Source of the DNA: Stomoxys calcitrans
Taxonomy: Eukaryota > Arthropoda > Insecta > Diptera > Muscidae
Direction of reading: 5' to 3'
NCBI RefSeq assembly: GCF_963082655.1
Contig: NC_081552.1
Location: forward strand, 73,598,707-73,662,706
Length of the DNA stretch: 64,000 bases
The position numbers and the translations under genes are program-made. The notes under the pieces are model-generated. The model was given only the letters and a program-made list of their open reading frames with translations. It was not told the origin of the DNA and made no database searches. This document shows, piece by piece, positions 53,187 through 64,000 of this stretch (the first letter of the stretch is position 1; every line of letters starts with the position of its first letter).

Positions 53187-54688
53187 AAAAAAAAGTAAAA
53201 GCGTGCTAAGTTCGGCCGGGCCGAATCTTATATACCCTCCACCATGGATCGCATTTGTCGAGTTGTTTTCCCGGCATCTCTTCTTAGGCTAAAAAGGATA
53301 TAAGAAAAGAGTTGCTCTGCTATTAAAACGATATCAAGATATGGTCCGGTTCGGACCACAATTAAATTATATGTTGGAGACCTGTGTAAAATGTCAGCCA
53401 ATTCGAATAAGAATTGCGCCCTTTGTGGGCTCAAGAAGTAAAATAGAGAGATCGATTTATATGGGAGCTGTATCGGCCTATAGACCCATTCAGACCATAA
53501 TAAACACGTATGTTAATGGTCATGAGAGAATCCGTCGTACAAAATTTCAGGCAAATCGGATAATAATTGCGACCTCTAGAGGCTCAAGAAGTCAAGATCC
53601 CAGATCGGTCTATATGGCAGCTATGTCAGGTTATGAACCGACTTGTACTTTTTTTTACATAGTTGTTGAAAGTAACAATAAAAAACGTCTTGCGAAATTT
53701 CAGCCAAATCGGATAGGAATTGCGCCCTCTAGAAGCTCAAGAAGTCAAGTCCCCAGATCTGTTTATATGGCAGCTATATCAGGTTATGAACCGATTTGAA
53801 CCATATTTGGCACAGTTGTTGGATATCGTAACAAAATACTACGTGCCAAAGTTCATTCAAATCGGATAGGAATTGCGCCCTCTAGAGGCTCAAGAAGTCA
53901 AGACCCAAGATCGGTTTATATGACAGCTATATAAGGTTATGTACCGATTTCAACCATACTTGGCACAGTTGTTGGATATCGTAACAAAACACGTCGTGCA
54001 AAATTTCATTTCAATCGGATAAGAATTGCGCACTCTAGAGGCTCAAGAAGTCAAGACCCCAGATCGGTTTATATGGCAGCTATATCAGGAAATGGACCGA
54101 TTTGAACCATACTTGGCACAGTTGTTGGATATCATAACGAAACACGTCGTGCAAAATTTCATTCCAATCGGATAAGAATTGCGCCTTCTAGAGGCTCAAG
54201 AAGTCAAGACCCCAGATCGGTTTATATGGCAGCTATATCAGGTTATGGACCGATTTGAACCATACTTGGCACAGTTGTTGGACATAATAACAAAACACGT
54301 CGTGCAAAATTTCATTCCAATCGGATAAGAATTGCGCACTCTAGAGGCTCAAGAAGTCAAGACCCAAGATTGGTTTATATGGCAGCTATATCAAAACTTG
54401 GACCGATATGGCCCATTTACAATACCAACCGACCTACACTAATAGGAAGTATTTGTGCAAAATTTCAAGCGGCTAGCTTTACTCCTTCGGAAGTTAGCGT
54501 GCTTTCGACAGACGGACGGACGGACGGACAGACGGACAGACGGACGGACATGGCTAGATCGACATAAAATGTCGCGACGATCAAGAATATATATACTTTA
54601 TGGGGTCTCAGACGAATATTTCGAGTAGTTACAAACAGAATGACGAAATTAGTATACCCCCCATCTTATGGTGGAGGGTATAAAAACC
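53187..54688 (-). mobile_element. HINE-A, best-preserved copy, six exact 153-bp periods
   Basis: The element's own 5' end is on the right: 'ttataccctccaccataag' (reversed, 54688-54668), then 'ccccataaagtatatata', the GTCC/GTCT microsatellite at 54503-54550 and 'gaaagcacgctaactt'. Tandem units start (agatcgg or variant) at 53449, 53602, 53755, 53908, 54061, 54214 and 54367: six spacings of exactly 153 bp. Each unit has 'tatatggcagctatatcagg', 'accgatttgaaccata' and 'gcgccctctagaggctc'. The 3' side has the subterminal repeat 'tataccctccaccatgg' and the perfect palindrome TTCGGCCGGGCCGAA at 53211-53225, about 20 bp from the terminus. Subterminal inverted repeats, central tandem repeats near 150 bp and a 3'-terminal hairpin are the published hallmarks of DINE-1/HINE non-autonomous Helentrons. 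No transposase is encoded; unit-to-unit open frames all hit TGA in 'gatTTGAacc'. Confidence 0.9.
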
Positions 54689-54829
54689 TAACACAAACTG
54701 TACCCTGTACTGTGGCTGTTATAAATTTTATGCTTCGACTCAGAAATTTCTTCTTTCATTTGGCTAAACCATTTCCGCCTGTCCGCATATCCTTGATGTG
54801 CCGTTTGTCCGTCTGTCCTTTTTTTGTAC

Positions 54830-55320
54830 TCTAGGTGGAGATCACATTCATTACTTCGAAAAGTCGATGCCGACTTTCGCAGATTAAAAAATCGAAAAGT
54901 CGACTTTAATGTAAAGTTCTCTACTTTAACTTTATAAGTAAAAATGATTTTCAATGATTAAAAAGTCGAATAATCCATTATTCGAAACTCGATTTGTACA
55001 TCGGTCATTGCTTATACGAAGTTAAATAATTCTAACACAAGCCTGAAAAGCAAAACGATGCACCTGCAGAGAGATTACCTAAAATGCGCAAATTTTCCTG
55101 AATTTGTTAAGAATTAAGGACAGTGATTTGAATACCACCATAGTGCAGAGGATAGAAATACTGCCTATGACGGACTCGGCTATAAAAAGGAACTGTTGAA
55201 AAGTGTAATTTTCTGTAATCGAAAAATGGACAAATCGATTTTTCTTTAATCGAAAAAAGTTGAAAAATTGACTCTTCTACAATCGAAAAGAATCGAAATG
55301 TCAAAACTCGACTTTTTCTC
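54830..55320. repeat. TCGAAAA/TCGACTTT low-complexity region
   Basis: Words 'aatcgaaaa', 'aaaagtcga' and 'tcgactttt' recur on both strands at irregular spacing on each side of a SINE relic. Looks like a decayed satellite or palindromic element. Confidence 0.5.
55125..55195 (+). mobile_element. SINE relic with internal deletion
   Basis: 'ccaccatagtgcagaggatag' (A-box region) and 'tgcctatgacg' are joined directly to 'gactcggctataaaaagga', which in intact copies lies about 160 bp further on. Confidence 0.7.
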
Positions 55321-55344
55321 CCTGGATCGCCAACGACTTAAACA

Positions 55345-56272
55345 AATAGTAAGTAAGAGCGTGCTAAGTTCGGTCGGGCCGAATCTTATATACCCTCCAC
55401 CATGTATTGTAGTTGTCAAGTTCTTTGCGCGGTATCTCTTTTTAGGCAAACAAAGAATAATGGATAAGAATTGTTATGCTTTTGAAGATATATCAAGTTA
55501 CAGTCCGAATCGGACGATAAGTGAATTGAATGTTGAAGACCATAGTAAAAATCATTGGGTGATATTTCAGTCCATTCGAATAAGAATTGCGCCTTGTAGG
55601 AGCTCAAAAAGCATAATCAAAAGATCGATTTTTATAGGAGCTGTATCAAGCTATGGATCGATTAAAACCATATTGAACACGTATGTTGAAGACCATGGGA
55701 GAAGCCGCTTTACAAGATTTCAGCAAAATCGGATAACAATTGCGCCCTCTAGAGGCTTAAGAAATCAAGATCCCAGATCGGTTTATATGGCAGCTATATC
55801 AAGTTATGTACCGATATGAACCACATTTATCGCAGTTGTTGGATGTAATAACAAAATACTTAATGCAAAATGTCAACCAAATAGTATGAGAATTGCGCCC
55901 TCGAGAGTCTCAAGAAGTCAAGATCCAAGATCGGTATATATAGCAGCTATATCACGAAATATACCGATTTGAACCATTCTTAGCACAGTTGTTGGAAGTC
56001 ATAACAAAACACTTTTTGCTGACTTTCAGCCAAATCGAATAAGAATTACGCCCTCTAGATGCTCAAGAAGTCAAAACCCAAGATCGGTTTACATGGAAGC
56101 TATATCAAAAGATGGACCGATTTGGACTATTTACAATCCAAACCGACATACACTGATAAGAAGTTTTTGTGCAAAATTTCAAGCATCTAGCTTAACTCCT
56201 TCGAATGAAGCGTGCTTTCTATACTTTATGGGGTCGGAATGATGAAATTAATATACCCCGCACCGAAAATCG
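55345..56272 (-). mobile_element. HINE-A copy
   Basis: 3' end 'taagtaagagcgtgctaag' with a palindrome carrying one mismatch at 55370, and 'tataccctccaccatg'. Five units follow. The 5' zone is shortened ('cgtgctttctatactttatgg') and the terminal TTATACCC is mutated near 56255-56265. Confidence 0.84.
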
Positions 56273-56484
56273 TGCAGAAGCCCAACAGAAAGTTAAAGGG
56301 GTATTTGAAGACATCGGTAATGCATCACTAGCACGAAACACAAAAACCTTGTGTTTCGGAGACATGTTTTGTTTATGGGTATCCCTTGACCATCAGTTTT
56401 TTACCCAAAACAAGCTAATTTGTATACGAATATCTTATCAAGGAACTTAACAATCACAACAGCTTTAAGGGAGCTTTCTCCTTA

Positions 56485-56655
56485 ATAAGTACTGCTCGAT
56501 TCAAGTTTTGGCTAGTAACACTTCCTATCTACAATCAGCTTGAATAATGTGCCTTTAAGCGACAACTCTATATAGAGAAGTCTTGCATGACTCAAGATCT
56601 GAAAAATATCGCCAACACTAGAAGGAAGAGCGTTCACTTTTTTCTGTTATCTATG
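56485..56655 (-). mobile_element. Decayed SINE body
   Basis: 'actgctcgattcaagttttgg', 'tctatatagagaagtcttgc', 'aaatatcgccaacactaga' and 'cgttcacttttttctg' follow the minus-strand order of the SINE body. The head is missing. Confidence 0.5.
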
Positions 56656-56732
56656 ACTTTCTGAAAGTTTGCTGGAGTTTTCAATACAAGTTACTTGTTT
56701 GAAATTTTAAGGATCAATAAAGGTCAAAATTA

Positions 56733-57817
56733 ACAAGTAAAAAGGTGTTAAGTTCGGCCGGGCCGAACTTTGGATACCCACCACCTCGGGTATATATGTA
56801 AACCACTTTTCGTCATAATCCGATGAAAAATGTATAATTTATGCCCCTATGGCAGTTTTATCTAAATATGGTCCGATTTTGGCCAAATTCGACTCGGATA
56901 TTGAGTGGCCTATTAAGTACAAGTCATTGTTCAATTTTGTAGAACAATATATTGGTCTTTTTCGTAGCCATACCCAAATATATACCTATCTGAACCATAA
57001 GCGACACGGATGTCGAAAAGCCTCACATTAGTCAGTGTCAAATTTCAGCGAAATCAGATTATAAATATGCCTTTTATGGGCCCAAGACTTGAAATCGAGA
57101 GATCGGGCTATATGGCAACTATATCCAAGTCTGGACCGATCTGAGTCAAATCGAAGGGGGCTGACGAAAGACCTAACACAACTCACTGTCCCAAATTTCG
57201 GTGACATCGGTAAATCAAGAGATTGGTCTATATGACAGCTATATCAAAATCTGGACCGATCTGTGCCACATTGTAAAGAGACGTCGATGGGACCAATACT
57301 ACTCACTGTCCCAAATTTCAGCGAAATAGGACAACAAATGCGCCTTTTATGGGCCCATAACCTTAAATCGAGAGATCGGTCTATATTGCAGCTATACCCA
57401 AATTTGTACCGATCTGGTACCAAATTGAAGAAGGATACCGAGTGGCCTAACACAACTCACTGTCCCAAATTTCAGCAAAATCGGATAATAAATGTGGCTT
57501 TGATGGGCCCAAGACTTTAAATCGGCGGATCGGTCTATATGGGGGCTATATCAAGATATAGTCCGATATAGCCCATCTTCGAACTTAACCTGCTTATGGA
57601 CAAAAAAAAACGAATCAGGCAAAGTTTCAGCTCAATATCTCTATTTTTGAAGACTGTAGCGTGATTTCAAGAGACAGACGGACGGACATGTCTAGATCGT
57701 CTTAGATTTGTACGCAGATCAAGAACTTATATACTTTATAGGGTCGGAAATCGATGTGTTTCAAACGGAATGGCAAATTGAATATACCCCGACCCTTCGG
57801 TGGTGGGTATAAAAACT
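56733..57817 (-). mobile_element. HINE-B, well-preserved copy
   Basis: 'acaagtaaaaaggtgttaag', the perfect palindrome at 56753-56767 and 'ggatacccaccacctcgg'. Unit starts at 57220, 57373 and 57527 give spacings of 153 and 154 bp. The stretch 'tagtccgatatagcccatc' is followed by 'gacagacggacggacatg', 'atatactttatagggtcgg' and the reversed 5' end 'ggtggtgggtataaaaa'. The shared period and wording with HINE-A show a common origin of the units. Confidence 0.9.
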
Positions 57818-58660
57818 GTCTAATTCAAATTAAAGAGGGGTCTTAAGGAAGGTATTTTCTTAAAGCAGGCCATATTACATTCGAACACCAACAAAAATTT
57901 GCCATGTACTTGATGAAGAAATTTCTAACCACAATATTTTATGCTTGCTTTTGCTCCCCATCATAATTTTTCCTTCCATTTTTTCTCTTGGCTTCTCTGT
58001 CTGCTGCTGACAATTATAGTTTCATTTTCCTCTAGAATGATTTTCCATTCATTCGTGGCAAGAAGATGAGACAAATTTGTGTTGACATTTGGCTGTGCAT
58101 TTGCTTTGTTTTCCCTCACTGTAGCCTTCATTAATGTTGGGTGATAATTTCTGTTTTGGTTGGTGGCATCACTGCATGGATGATGCCACGATATGTCACG
58201 TTGCTTGACTGGGCGGCAGGGGGGGAAGGTTCTCGCATACCAGGGTATAATCATTCCATTCAAATTAATGTCCAGAGATTGTCAGCTGTGTACTTAACAT
58301 TATTTTTAATTATAATTGCAATAACAGAAGGCTGATGGCGACATCATTCGCTACTGCGATAGTGATGACAATGATGAAGGCACATAACAATGAGCAAATG
58401 AATTATTAAGGTGTGAAGGATTTGTTATGAAATTGGACAAAAATAGAGGGTGAGAAAACGCAAATGAAAACCTGAGTGCTCGACTCGAGTCGAACTGTGA
58501 CAGTTGTTATTCAGCATGGCATTTATTCAGTCCATCAGCATATTTAGTTATTAATAGATTCCATGTCCACATAAAGGATCCTAATATTTCCCAGAATGCT
58601 GATCAAGTGAAATATAAGTTAATAAGGAAATAGGAAGTAAAACTAGAAAATACCTTTGAA
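57818..58660. other. Unassigned intronic-looking DNA
   Basis: No recognised repeat or gene. A 100-codon minus frame (57961-58263) has no signature. Confidence 0.35.
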
Positions 58661-59680
58661 AGTTTGCATGGAGAGACAAGTAAAAACAGGGTGGCATCGT
58701 ACTTTCTTTATAACATTTTTTTTTTTTAATATTCGGTTAATGATTGCTTGTAATCCTAGTAGTTTAGTCGCCTTGACAATATTATGACTGCCGTGAATGC
58801 ATCAGAGATAAAGCATTGTCATAGTCGTCAGAAGACTTTACGGGACGAATAGATGAGTGCGATGAATGATGCGCACCTTGGTAGAATCAAAAATCCCAGC
58901 TAAAAAACTCAAATGCTGCACCCATGCGCTATAGACAATGCGAAATATCAGGGTTTTTCCATTCCAAATATCCAGAGATGTCAACATAGAGGAACAAGAC
59001 TAACGCCAGAATCAATACCTTAGCCATAAAATGACTGCTTATTGAGAGAAAGGAGGATTGGTGGTTTGTAAAGGGCAACAAGGATGATCCATGGTGAAGG
59101 GTAAATCAGGTGTGCCGGGGCAGTAGGCAATAGACTGCACCCATGCGCTATAGACATGCCGCTTTTAGAGTGGGGACACATAATTGACATCTTGAAACGA
59201 GTGTGCTAGGCTGTAAATGCAGGAACAGGCCTCCAGTTTTTGTACCACCTCCATGTTTGGAAAGAGTCCATCATTTCAGAAGGTTTGTACAGGACAACAC
59301 AGATGAGCCATGAGGAAGTTATATCGCCAGTCTCGCCTTGGTTGCCAACAGGTCAAAGCCCATGGCGACTTGGTGGTTTTAGAGAGGTAGACAAAATATT
59401 GACTACTTGTATAACTGGACAGGTGTGAAAAAGGTTTGGAAGATCATACTGGATAAAGTCGTGTCCATTTGAGTTGTCGAAGAAGTTTATCCCCCTCGTA
59501 CGTGGAAATATGCCAAAGTCGCCCGATTGATTGAGTTTTGAGCAATCCATGATCGGAGCAATAGCATACTTCCACTACTTCCAAAAATTGTTGGAGAAGA
59601 TAATGGTGTTAAAATTGCTAGAGGCCTGATGTTACATTCCCGTCCCAGTTCAGCTTCGTGAGGAAAGTAGCGTTATGAAT
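58661..59680. repeat. Unassigned region with a 22-bp direct repeat
   Basis: 'ctgcacccatgcgctatagaca' minus its last two bases occurs exactly at 58916-58935 and 59135-59154, 219 bp apart, and the match continues for two more bases. The surrounding sequence is more GC-balanced than intronic spacers. On the minus strand it lies 3' of the retrotransposon fragment at 59.7-60.5 kb and could be its untranslated tail. Confidence 0.4.
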
Positions 59681-59683
59681 GCC

Positions 59684-60540
59684 TTAATGCATAACTGTGT
59701 GAGAGGGTCTTGTGCCAAATATATACACATGCATTGGGAAAGGTACAGCTAATAGATAGGGTTGTCGAGCGTGTTTAATGGGGTATTTGTATCGACTGTG
59801 AGATATCTGTATTATGTTCCTTCCTCTTGAAGATCTGTCAAGATCTGGCTTATGTGTCTGCATAACTTTATGTAAAAATAGCAATAACTTATACGTTAAG
59901 TACTTTTCAAGTGTCATTTTTAGTACTCTTAAGGCAAAATGGGATACTCTGTAAAATTTTTTCAACCCATATACATGGCGTATTGCGTTATGAAATGTAG
60001 TCTGGATCTTTCTTTTGTCAGTTGATCTGCAGCCCGTGAATTTCTGCGGCATACAGAAGAGTTGGCAGAACATAGCCTTTAGCAAAAAGTATACTGACTT
60101 TCAAATGTGTAAAATGTTGAGTAACCCATAGATTTCGAAGTGGAAGTTATATGATCTGACTAGTTGAAATGCTTATTGAATATTACACCAAGATTCTTCA
60201 CTTTATCAACAATTTCAATTGGAGTTGTACCAAGGCACAGGCAAACGTCAGCTCTGATGTCAGTACTCGTATTTCTATTGCGAATTATAATCGCCTTTGA
60301 CTTGCTGGGATTAAGTACCATAACAAACCGTTTTTAGTAGTCCACATCTGAATTCTGGAAAGATCAGCAATAATATTCGACACACAGGTTTGAATAGAGC
60401 TCGACCGACAAGATAAATATAAATGCACGTGGTCGGCATACATTTGAACTTTGGCAAATTAGACCTGATCTGGTAAATCATTGGGGTATATGGAGAGGTC
60501 CACGATTTTGTTTCATAATTGCGAAGGCGCAATTATTATT
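59684..60540 (-). pseudogene. Non-LTR retrotransposon RT C-terminal half
   Basis: Minus-strand frames give 'MYADHVHLYLSCRSSSIQTC' (a mutated YADD catalytic motif with His for the second Asp, near 60440), then 'RIQMWTTKNGLL', a broken stretch, and 'GCRSTDKRKIQTTFHNAIRH' with 'VYGLKKFYRVSHFALRVLKM' and 'KYLTYKLLLFLHKVMQTHKP' at 60.03-59.83 kb. The order YADD, thumb, C-terminal LF/LY-rich domain fits a LINE RT without RNase H. It is distinct in wording from the fragments at 11.9 and 26.3 kb, so probably a different family. The altered catalytic motif and many stops make it dead. Confidence 0.75.
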
Positions 60541-60600
60541 TAATTTGACTGAAATTTCGCATAGTGATTACCTATAACCTCCAACATCCATGACAAGTAG
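60525..60600 (+). mobile_element. HINE-A unit fragment
   Basis: 'gaaggcgcaattattattt' and 'aatttgactgaaatttcgc' match part of one HINE-A unit. It is joined to a HINE-B of opposite orientation. Confidence 0.5.
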
Positions 60601-61089
60601 AGGAAAATAAGGCTTTTATCGATAGATAGGTGTATATAGCAGGTGTATCCAAATTTGGTCCGATCTGGACTAAGTTCAGTTCGGCCAATAAGAGGCCCAT
60701 TTTAGCTCACTGTTTCAAATTTTAGCAAAAACGGGTAACAAATGGGGCTTTAATGGGGTTAAATCTCCTAATTGGCAGATCGGTGTATAAGGCAGCTATA
60801 TCTTAATGTAGTTCGATCTGGACCAAACTGGTTGCGGATGTCGATAGAATGTCACTGCGAACTGTACTTTGTACACAAATTAACATGGGCAGAAAGACAG
60901 ACGGACGGACAGAGAGACGGATATAGCTAAATCGAATCAGAAAATGATGCTGAGTCGATTGGTGTACTTATCAATGGATCAAACTCTCTTTCTTCCGAAT
61001 ATTTATACTTTGTCGGGTCCGAAAAGGGTATTTCGATGTGTTACAAACAAAACGACCAAATGAATATACCTCCTTTCCAATGATGGTGT
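60601..61089 (-). mobile_element. HINE-B copy, 3' end missing
   Basis: Two diverged units, 'gacagacggacggacagag', 'atttatactttgtcgggtcc' and the reversed 5' end 'gatggtgtataaaaaa'. Confidence 0.72.
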
Positions 61090-61225
61090 ATAAAAAAAAT
61101 CAATGCAGTTTGTTGCTCGATCCTTCTTAGTTTCTGCCTATAAAAAGAACTTGACAAATGCGATCATTAATGGATGGTATGCAATATTCGGCCCTACTGC
61201 ACTTAGCTTGTGTTTCACTTGCTTT
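61090..61225 (+). mobile_element. HINE-A 3'-end fragment
   Basis: 'aaaagaacttgacaaatgcg' then 'atggatggtatgcaatattc', 'ggccctactgcacttagc' and 'gtttcacttgc': the terminal part of HINE-A with a decayed palindrome. Confidence 0.6.
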
Positions 61226-62329
61226 GACCTTAAGACGAAACTTTTAAAAATTGGTACAAATCTCATCTCTAATATGTTTTCGATAATGATTTAACGAAAG
61301 TTAACTCTAAAGTTATCTCATGTTAATGTAATAATTTGAAATTTTTGTTTTAATTCGCCAATTTAACAAGTTCGTTAAACAAAAAATGTGTAGTTTAAAG
61401 ATTTTTATATTGTCCGAGCGGATTTTGAGATTGGAAATCACCCCGCTCCCGCTCCGCCAAAAATAGGCCTGCTCCGCTCCGCTCCGACCGAATCCATTAT
61501 TTCTTGTATCTGGATTGTAGTAGAGGTTTTGTAGCCGGAGATTTGGGAAATGTTCTGACTCCGAACCGCACTCCGACTGCGGCTTAATACTGCAACCCAA
61601 AGATGGAGTCGATGGTCAGATTCCGTAGCTTTTGAATGGACAAGACTCTTTTAATGCTTTTCAGCAACTGAGGAACCTGCACGCGACTAATTTGTGCGAC
61701 GGTAGGAGATCTTTGGACTGGAGGCATGTACTGACTGAATGCTTAAATTAGAGATCTAGGTTGGCTGGTGATGAGCGGACGATGTGGGATTCTAGTGGAG
61801 CCTTTGAAGACCACAGGACTGTTGCAAAGCAAGCCGTTTGCCTTTTAACCGGTCGGCCATCCATGAGGTTACCCTTATTCAATTTTGAATCGCTGTTGGA
61901 GTTAATTTGTGTTCCGTAACTCGTAGGATTTTCCGTGTCCTGCGTACAGTTTATATGTCGTCCTTGTGCACTTTGCCTTTTGGCATAGGTGATCCGTTCG
62001 GGACAATTTAGAGTTAAATAAATCTAGTATAACCAGTGACAGAAAACCTTGGGTCTTCGATAGGACATGAGCCTGACATCGGTGAGGACCCACAAGGGAA
62101 TAATATTTTTTCCCTCGTGGGGAAATATGAGTGCCGGGCCTCATATTACAGTAGGTAGGCTCCGCTCCTAACCAAGGGGATCGAAAAGGTATTCATATTT
62201 AGGAAACTGCACATGGGGACGTTGATGGATGCCTAGTTTTACCTTGGACCCCTCAATTTCGGACCGTAATGACAGACATCTGCGCAAAACCTCAAAATTT
62301 CCCACGTTTTATATATAAAAGTCAAAAAA
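61226..62329. other. Unassigned stretch with GC-rich motif
   Basis: At 61425-61590 lies the third GCTCCGCTCCG-type tract ('gctccgctccgctccgacc'). From 61.6 to 62.2 kb composition is balanced, with short frames on both strands but no protein family I recognise; possibly an old retrotransposon. Confidence 0.35.
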
Positions 62330-62835
62330 TATTGGTTCCATAATGAAAATCATTCTTTGGGCTCACATATGAGGTAAGCCCACCCATGTCATTTCGATCG
62401 GACCATATTTCGATATGGTTTTCCTACAAAACTATCTCCGGATTTAAGGTGTTGAGTTCATAAAATATATTTTTGATCCGATTTGCTGCAATTTGAAACA
62501 GTTAGTTGTATGAAACCCCTCCACAACCGTGCTGAACATAGTCCAGATAGGTCAATATTTAGTTATATCTACCACATAGACCTATCTCCCCATTCAAGGT
62601 CTTGGGTCTATTAAAGTTGCATCAACTTGCGATTTCGTGGAAATTTGGAGGAGTGAGTCGCTGAGTATGGTCTAGACCATACCATTATGTAATTTGGTTG
62701 TCTATCGACCGATCTGAAAAAATTAACTCTTTGGATTCATAAATGGTGCATTTTTTTTTATCAGATTTAAACTAACTATAAATAAGAATATCAGTGGTGG
62801 TTAGTTAGTTCGGCCCATCCAAACTTAATACGTTC
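62330..62835 (+). mobile_element. HINE-B, units and 3' end, diverged
   Basis: Three units ('ggaccatatttcgatatgg', 'agacctatctccccattc'), ending in 'gtggttagttagttcggccc' and 'aacttaatacg', a decayed palindrome zone. No 5' end. Confidence 0.6.
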
Positions 62836-63239
62836 AATAAAAATATCCTACACCTGAAAATTTAAAAAAGATTCTGGTGCGAATTTTTGCACAAAAATAC
62901 CCAAAATACCCATTACAGCCACAGATAGTTTAGAAATCGCCATTTTTTGTAAATTTCCTCTGGAAGCTACGAATATCGTTTAAGACAACAAAATATTGCA
63001 TGTGTTTAGGGAATATATAAAGTAAACAAGGCCCAAATGGAGGATCTGGCTTTTGGTTTTGAAAACTAAAGGGGTTTTTTCCATTTTTTTAAATAAAAAA
63101 TTGCCTATTAAGTTATTTGAGCAACTCTTTTCAATAAAGACTAAAGAATGAAAAAAAAATGTTAACTAAAAATACAAAAAAAAATATTTTTTTTTCACAT
63201 TTTTTGACATCCAACCTGTATAGCTTTTAACTGAGGCAA
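62836..63239. other. AT-rich spacer
   Basis: Long A and T runs (63150-63195); nothing recognised. Confidence 0.4.
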
Positions 63240-63620
63240 AGTCGATGTAAATTTTGTCAGGCGGGGGGGTGCGCCTCAGACACCAAAGAATAAATTTGTA
63301 TTTCAACTTTTAACTCTACTTTTAAATACCTCCCATTTCATATCCATATTGTCCCAGTCGGTAAATATGTACAATACATATGGAGATTTTGGGAAGTGGG
63401 AAGGGCGCTCAGACCCAAGGAATAAATTTGTGTATCAGATGACATTTTTATGTCATTTGATACCCATATTGCCCAAAGCGGTAAAAGGGTGTAATTTTTA
63501 TGGCAAGCTCGTACTCTACTATTAAATACCTTTCATTTGATACCCATATTGTCCCAGTCGGTAAACATGTCCGTTCGTGTGGGTTTTGGGATGGGGCCTA
63601 GATCCACATTTGGGCTTATG
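63240..63620 (-). repeat. Dispersed repeat family C, reverse orientation
   Basis: 'atacctttcatttgatacc' and 'catattgtcccagtcggtaa' occur twice or more (63330-63370, 63520-63565), with 'gtgtatcagatgacattttt' between. They are the reverse complement of the wording at 62-480. Confidence 0.6.
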
Positions 63621-63625
63621 TTTTT

Positions 63626-64000
63626 ATACCCACGACCGTAGGATAGGGGGTATATTCATTTAGTATTTCCGTTTGCAACATACCGAAATATTAATTGCTG
63701 ACCCTATATATGGTTTAAATCGGACTATATTTATCTGTCGATAAAGGGCCTGAAGCCCATAAAAGCTATATTTATTACCCGATTTTGCTGAAGTTTGAAA
63801 CAGTGTGTTAATTTAAGCCTCCTGACATCTGACCTAAATATGGTTCAGATCGGACTATATTTCGATATAGCCGCCATATAGACCGATCTCCCAATAAAGG
63901 GTCTGAAGCCCATAAAAGTTTTATTTTTTAACCGATTTCGCTGAAATTTGTAACGGTGAATAGTTTTAAGCCTCCCAATATACGACCCAAATATGATTCA
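63626..64000 (+). mobile_element. HINE-B, 5' part, cut by the window end
   Basis: 5' end 'ttatacccacgaccgtagg' with 'ttccgtttgcaacat'; the microsatellite zone is deleted. Two units follow ('ggactatatttcgatatagc', 'agaccgatctcccaataaa') and continue past the window. Confidence 0.82.

Noticed and set aside
53211..53225. TTCGGCCGGGCCGAA as a transcription-factor operator
   Set aside because: It always sits near one end of the HINE elements, so it is best read as the terminal hairpin.
53187..53230. Classical Helitron 3' end (CTRR)
   Set aside because: The sequence after the palindrome ends in ACTTGTT, not CTRR; the Helentron/HINE variant type fits better.
53341..53799. 152-codon protein with internal repeats (RSVYMAAISGY units)
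   Set aside because: It is the translation of the 153-bp HINE tandem unit; the same peptide appears wherever the unit occurs and is stopped by TGA in most units.
53187..54688. CRISPR-like or satellite array from regular 153-bp spacing
   Set aside because: Units are contiguous, diverged, and enclosed by conserved element ends that occur at many loci; there are no spacers and no cas genes.

Overview
The window is nuclear DNA of a higher fly, most likely a calyptrate/muscoid (house fly or stable fly type). Three things point there: two spliced exons of a dipteran frizzled gene; many interspersed elements whose 5' parts resemble the DINE-1/Helentron-type repeats of Drosophila; and a tRNA-derived SINE, mariner relics and non-LTR retrotransposon debris. 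There is no bacterial or phage content, no rRNA, no CRISPR and no genuine tRNA gene.

The only firmly supported host coding sequence is 421 nt on the minus strand at 25607-26164: two frizzled exons encoding transmembrane helices 2 to 4, separated by a 137-bp GT-AG intron. No cysteine-rich domain, TM1 or TM5-7 exon is visible anywhere else. If the locus is intact, the rest of the window is intron: at least 25.6 kb downstream and at least 37.8 kb upstream of the two exons. The best assignment is frizzled (fz), the Wnt/planar-polarity receptor; another fly Frizzled paralogue is possible.

By my tally roughly a third of the window is one group of non-autonomous elements, called HINE-A and HINE-B here. 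Each has a TTATACCC 5' end, a GTCC microsatellite, a variable number of about 153-bp tandem units, a subterminal inverted repeat and a 3' palindrome (TTCGGCCCGGCCGAA). This is the architecture of DINE-1/HINE, the non-autonomous relatives of Helentrons. They occur on both strands, often back to back, at about 0.5-1.1, 1.1-1.3, 2.4-4.1, 6.5-7.0, 8.2-8.7, 10.2-11.0, 15.3-16.0, 17.4-20.9, 23.6-25.2, 29.0-29.5, 32.0-38.6, 39.3-39.9, 43.2-44.4, 48.6-49.5, 53.2-54.7, 55.3-57.8, 60.5-61.2, 62.3-62.8 and 63.6-64.0 kb.

Other mobile DNA: a roughly 300-bp tRNA-derived SINE (at least 10 copies, two with clear target-site duplications); a rearranged Tc1/mariner element with 152-bp inverted arms (21554-22160); a 236-bp mariner-type MITE with TA duplication (49603-49838); two 115-bp hairpin MITEs (27027, 50119); a 566-bp foldback element (46450-47015); decayed non-LTR retrotransposon 3' ends with RNase H (7.0-8.2, 16.0-17.2, 29.9-31.1, 40.1-41.3, 45.1-46.4 kb) or without it (11.9-12.4, 26.3-26.8, 59.7-60.5 kb); and a 107-bp insertion with a 14-bp duplication inside one RNase H reading frame (45883-46017). 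Nesting in both directions between the SINE and HINE-B shows that they were active over overlapping periods. The remaining gaps are AT-rich, apparently intronic DNA with simple repeats and a few open reading frames that I cannot assign.
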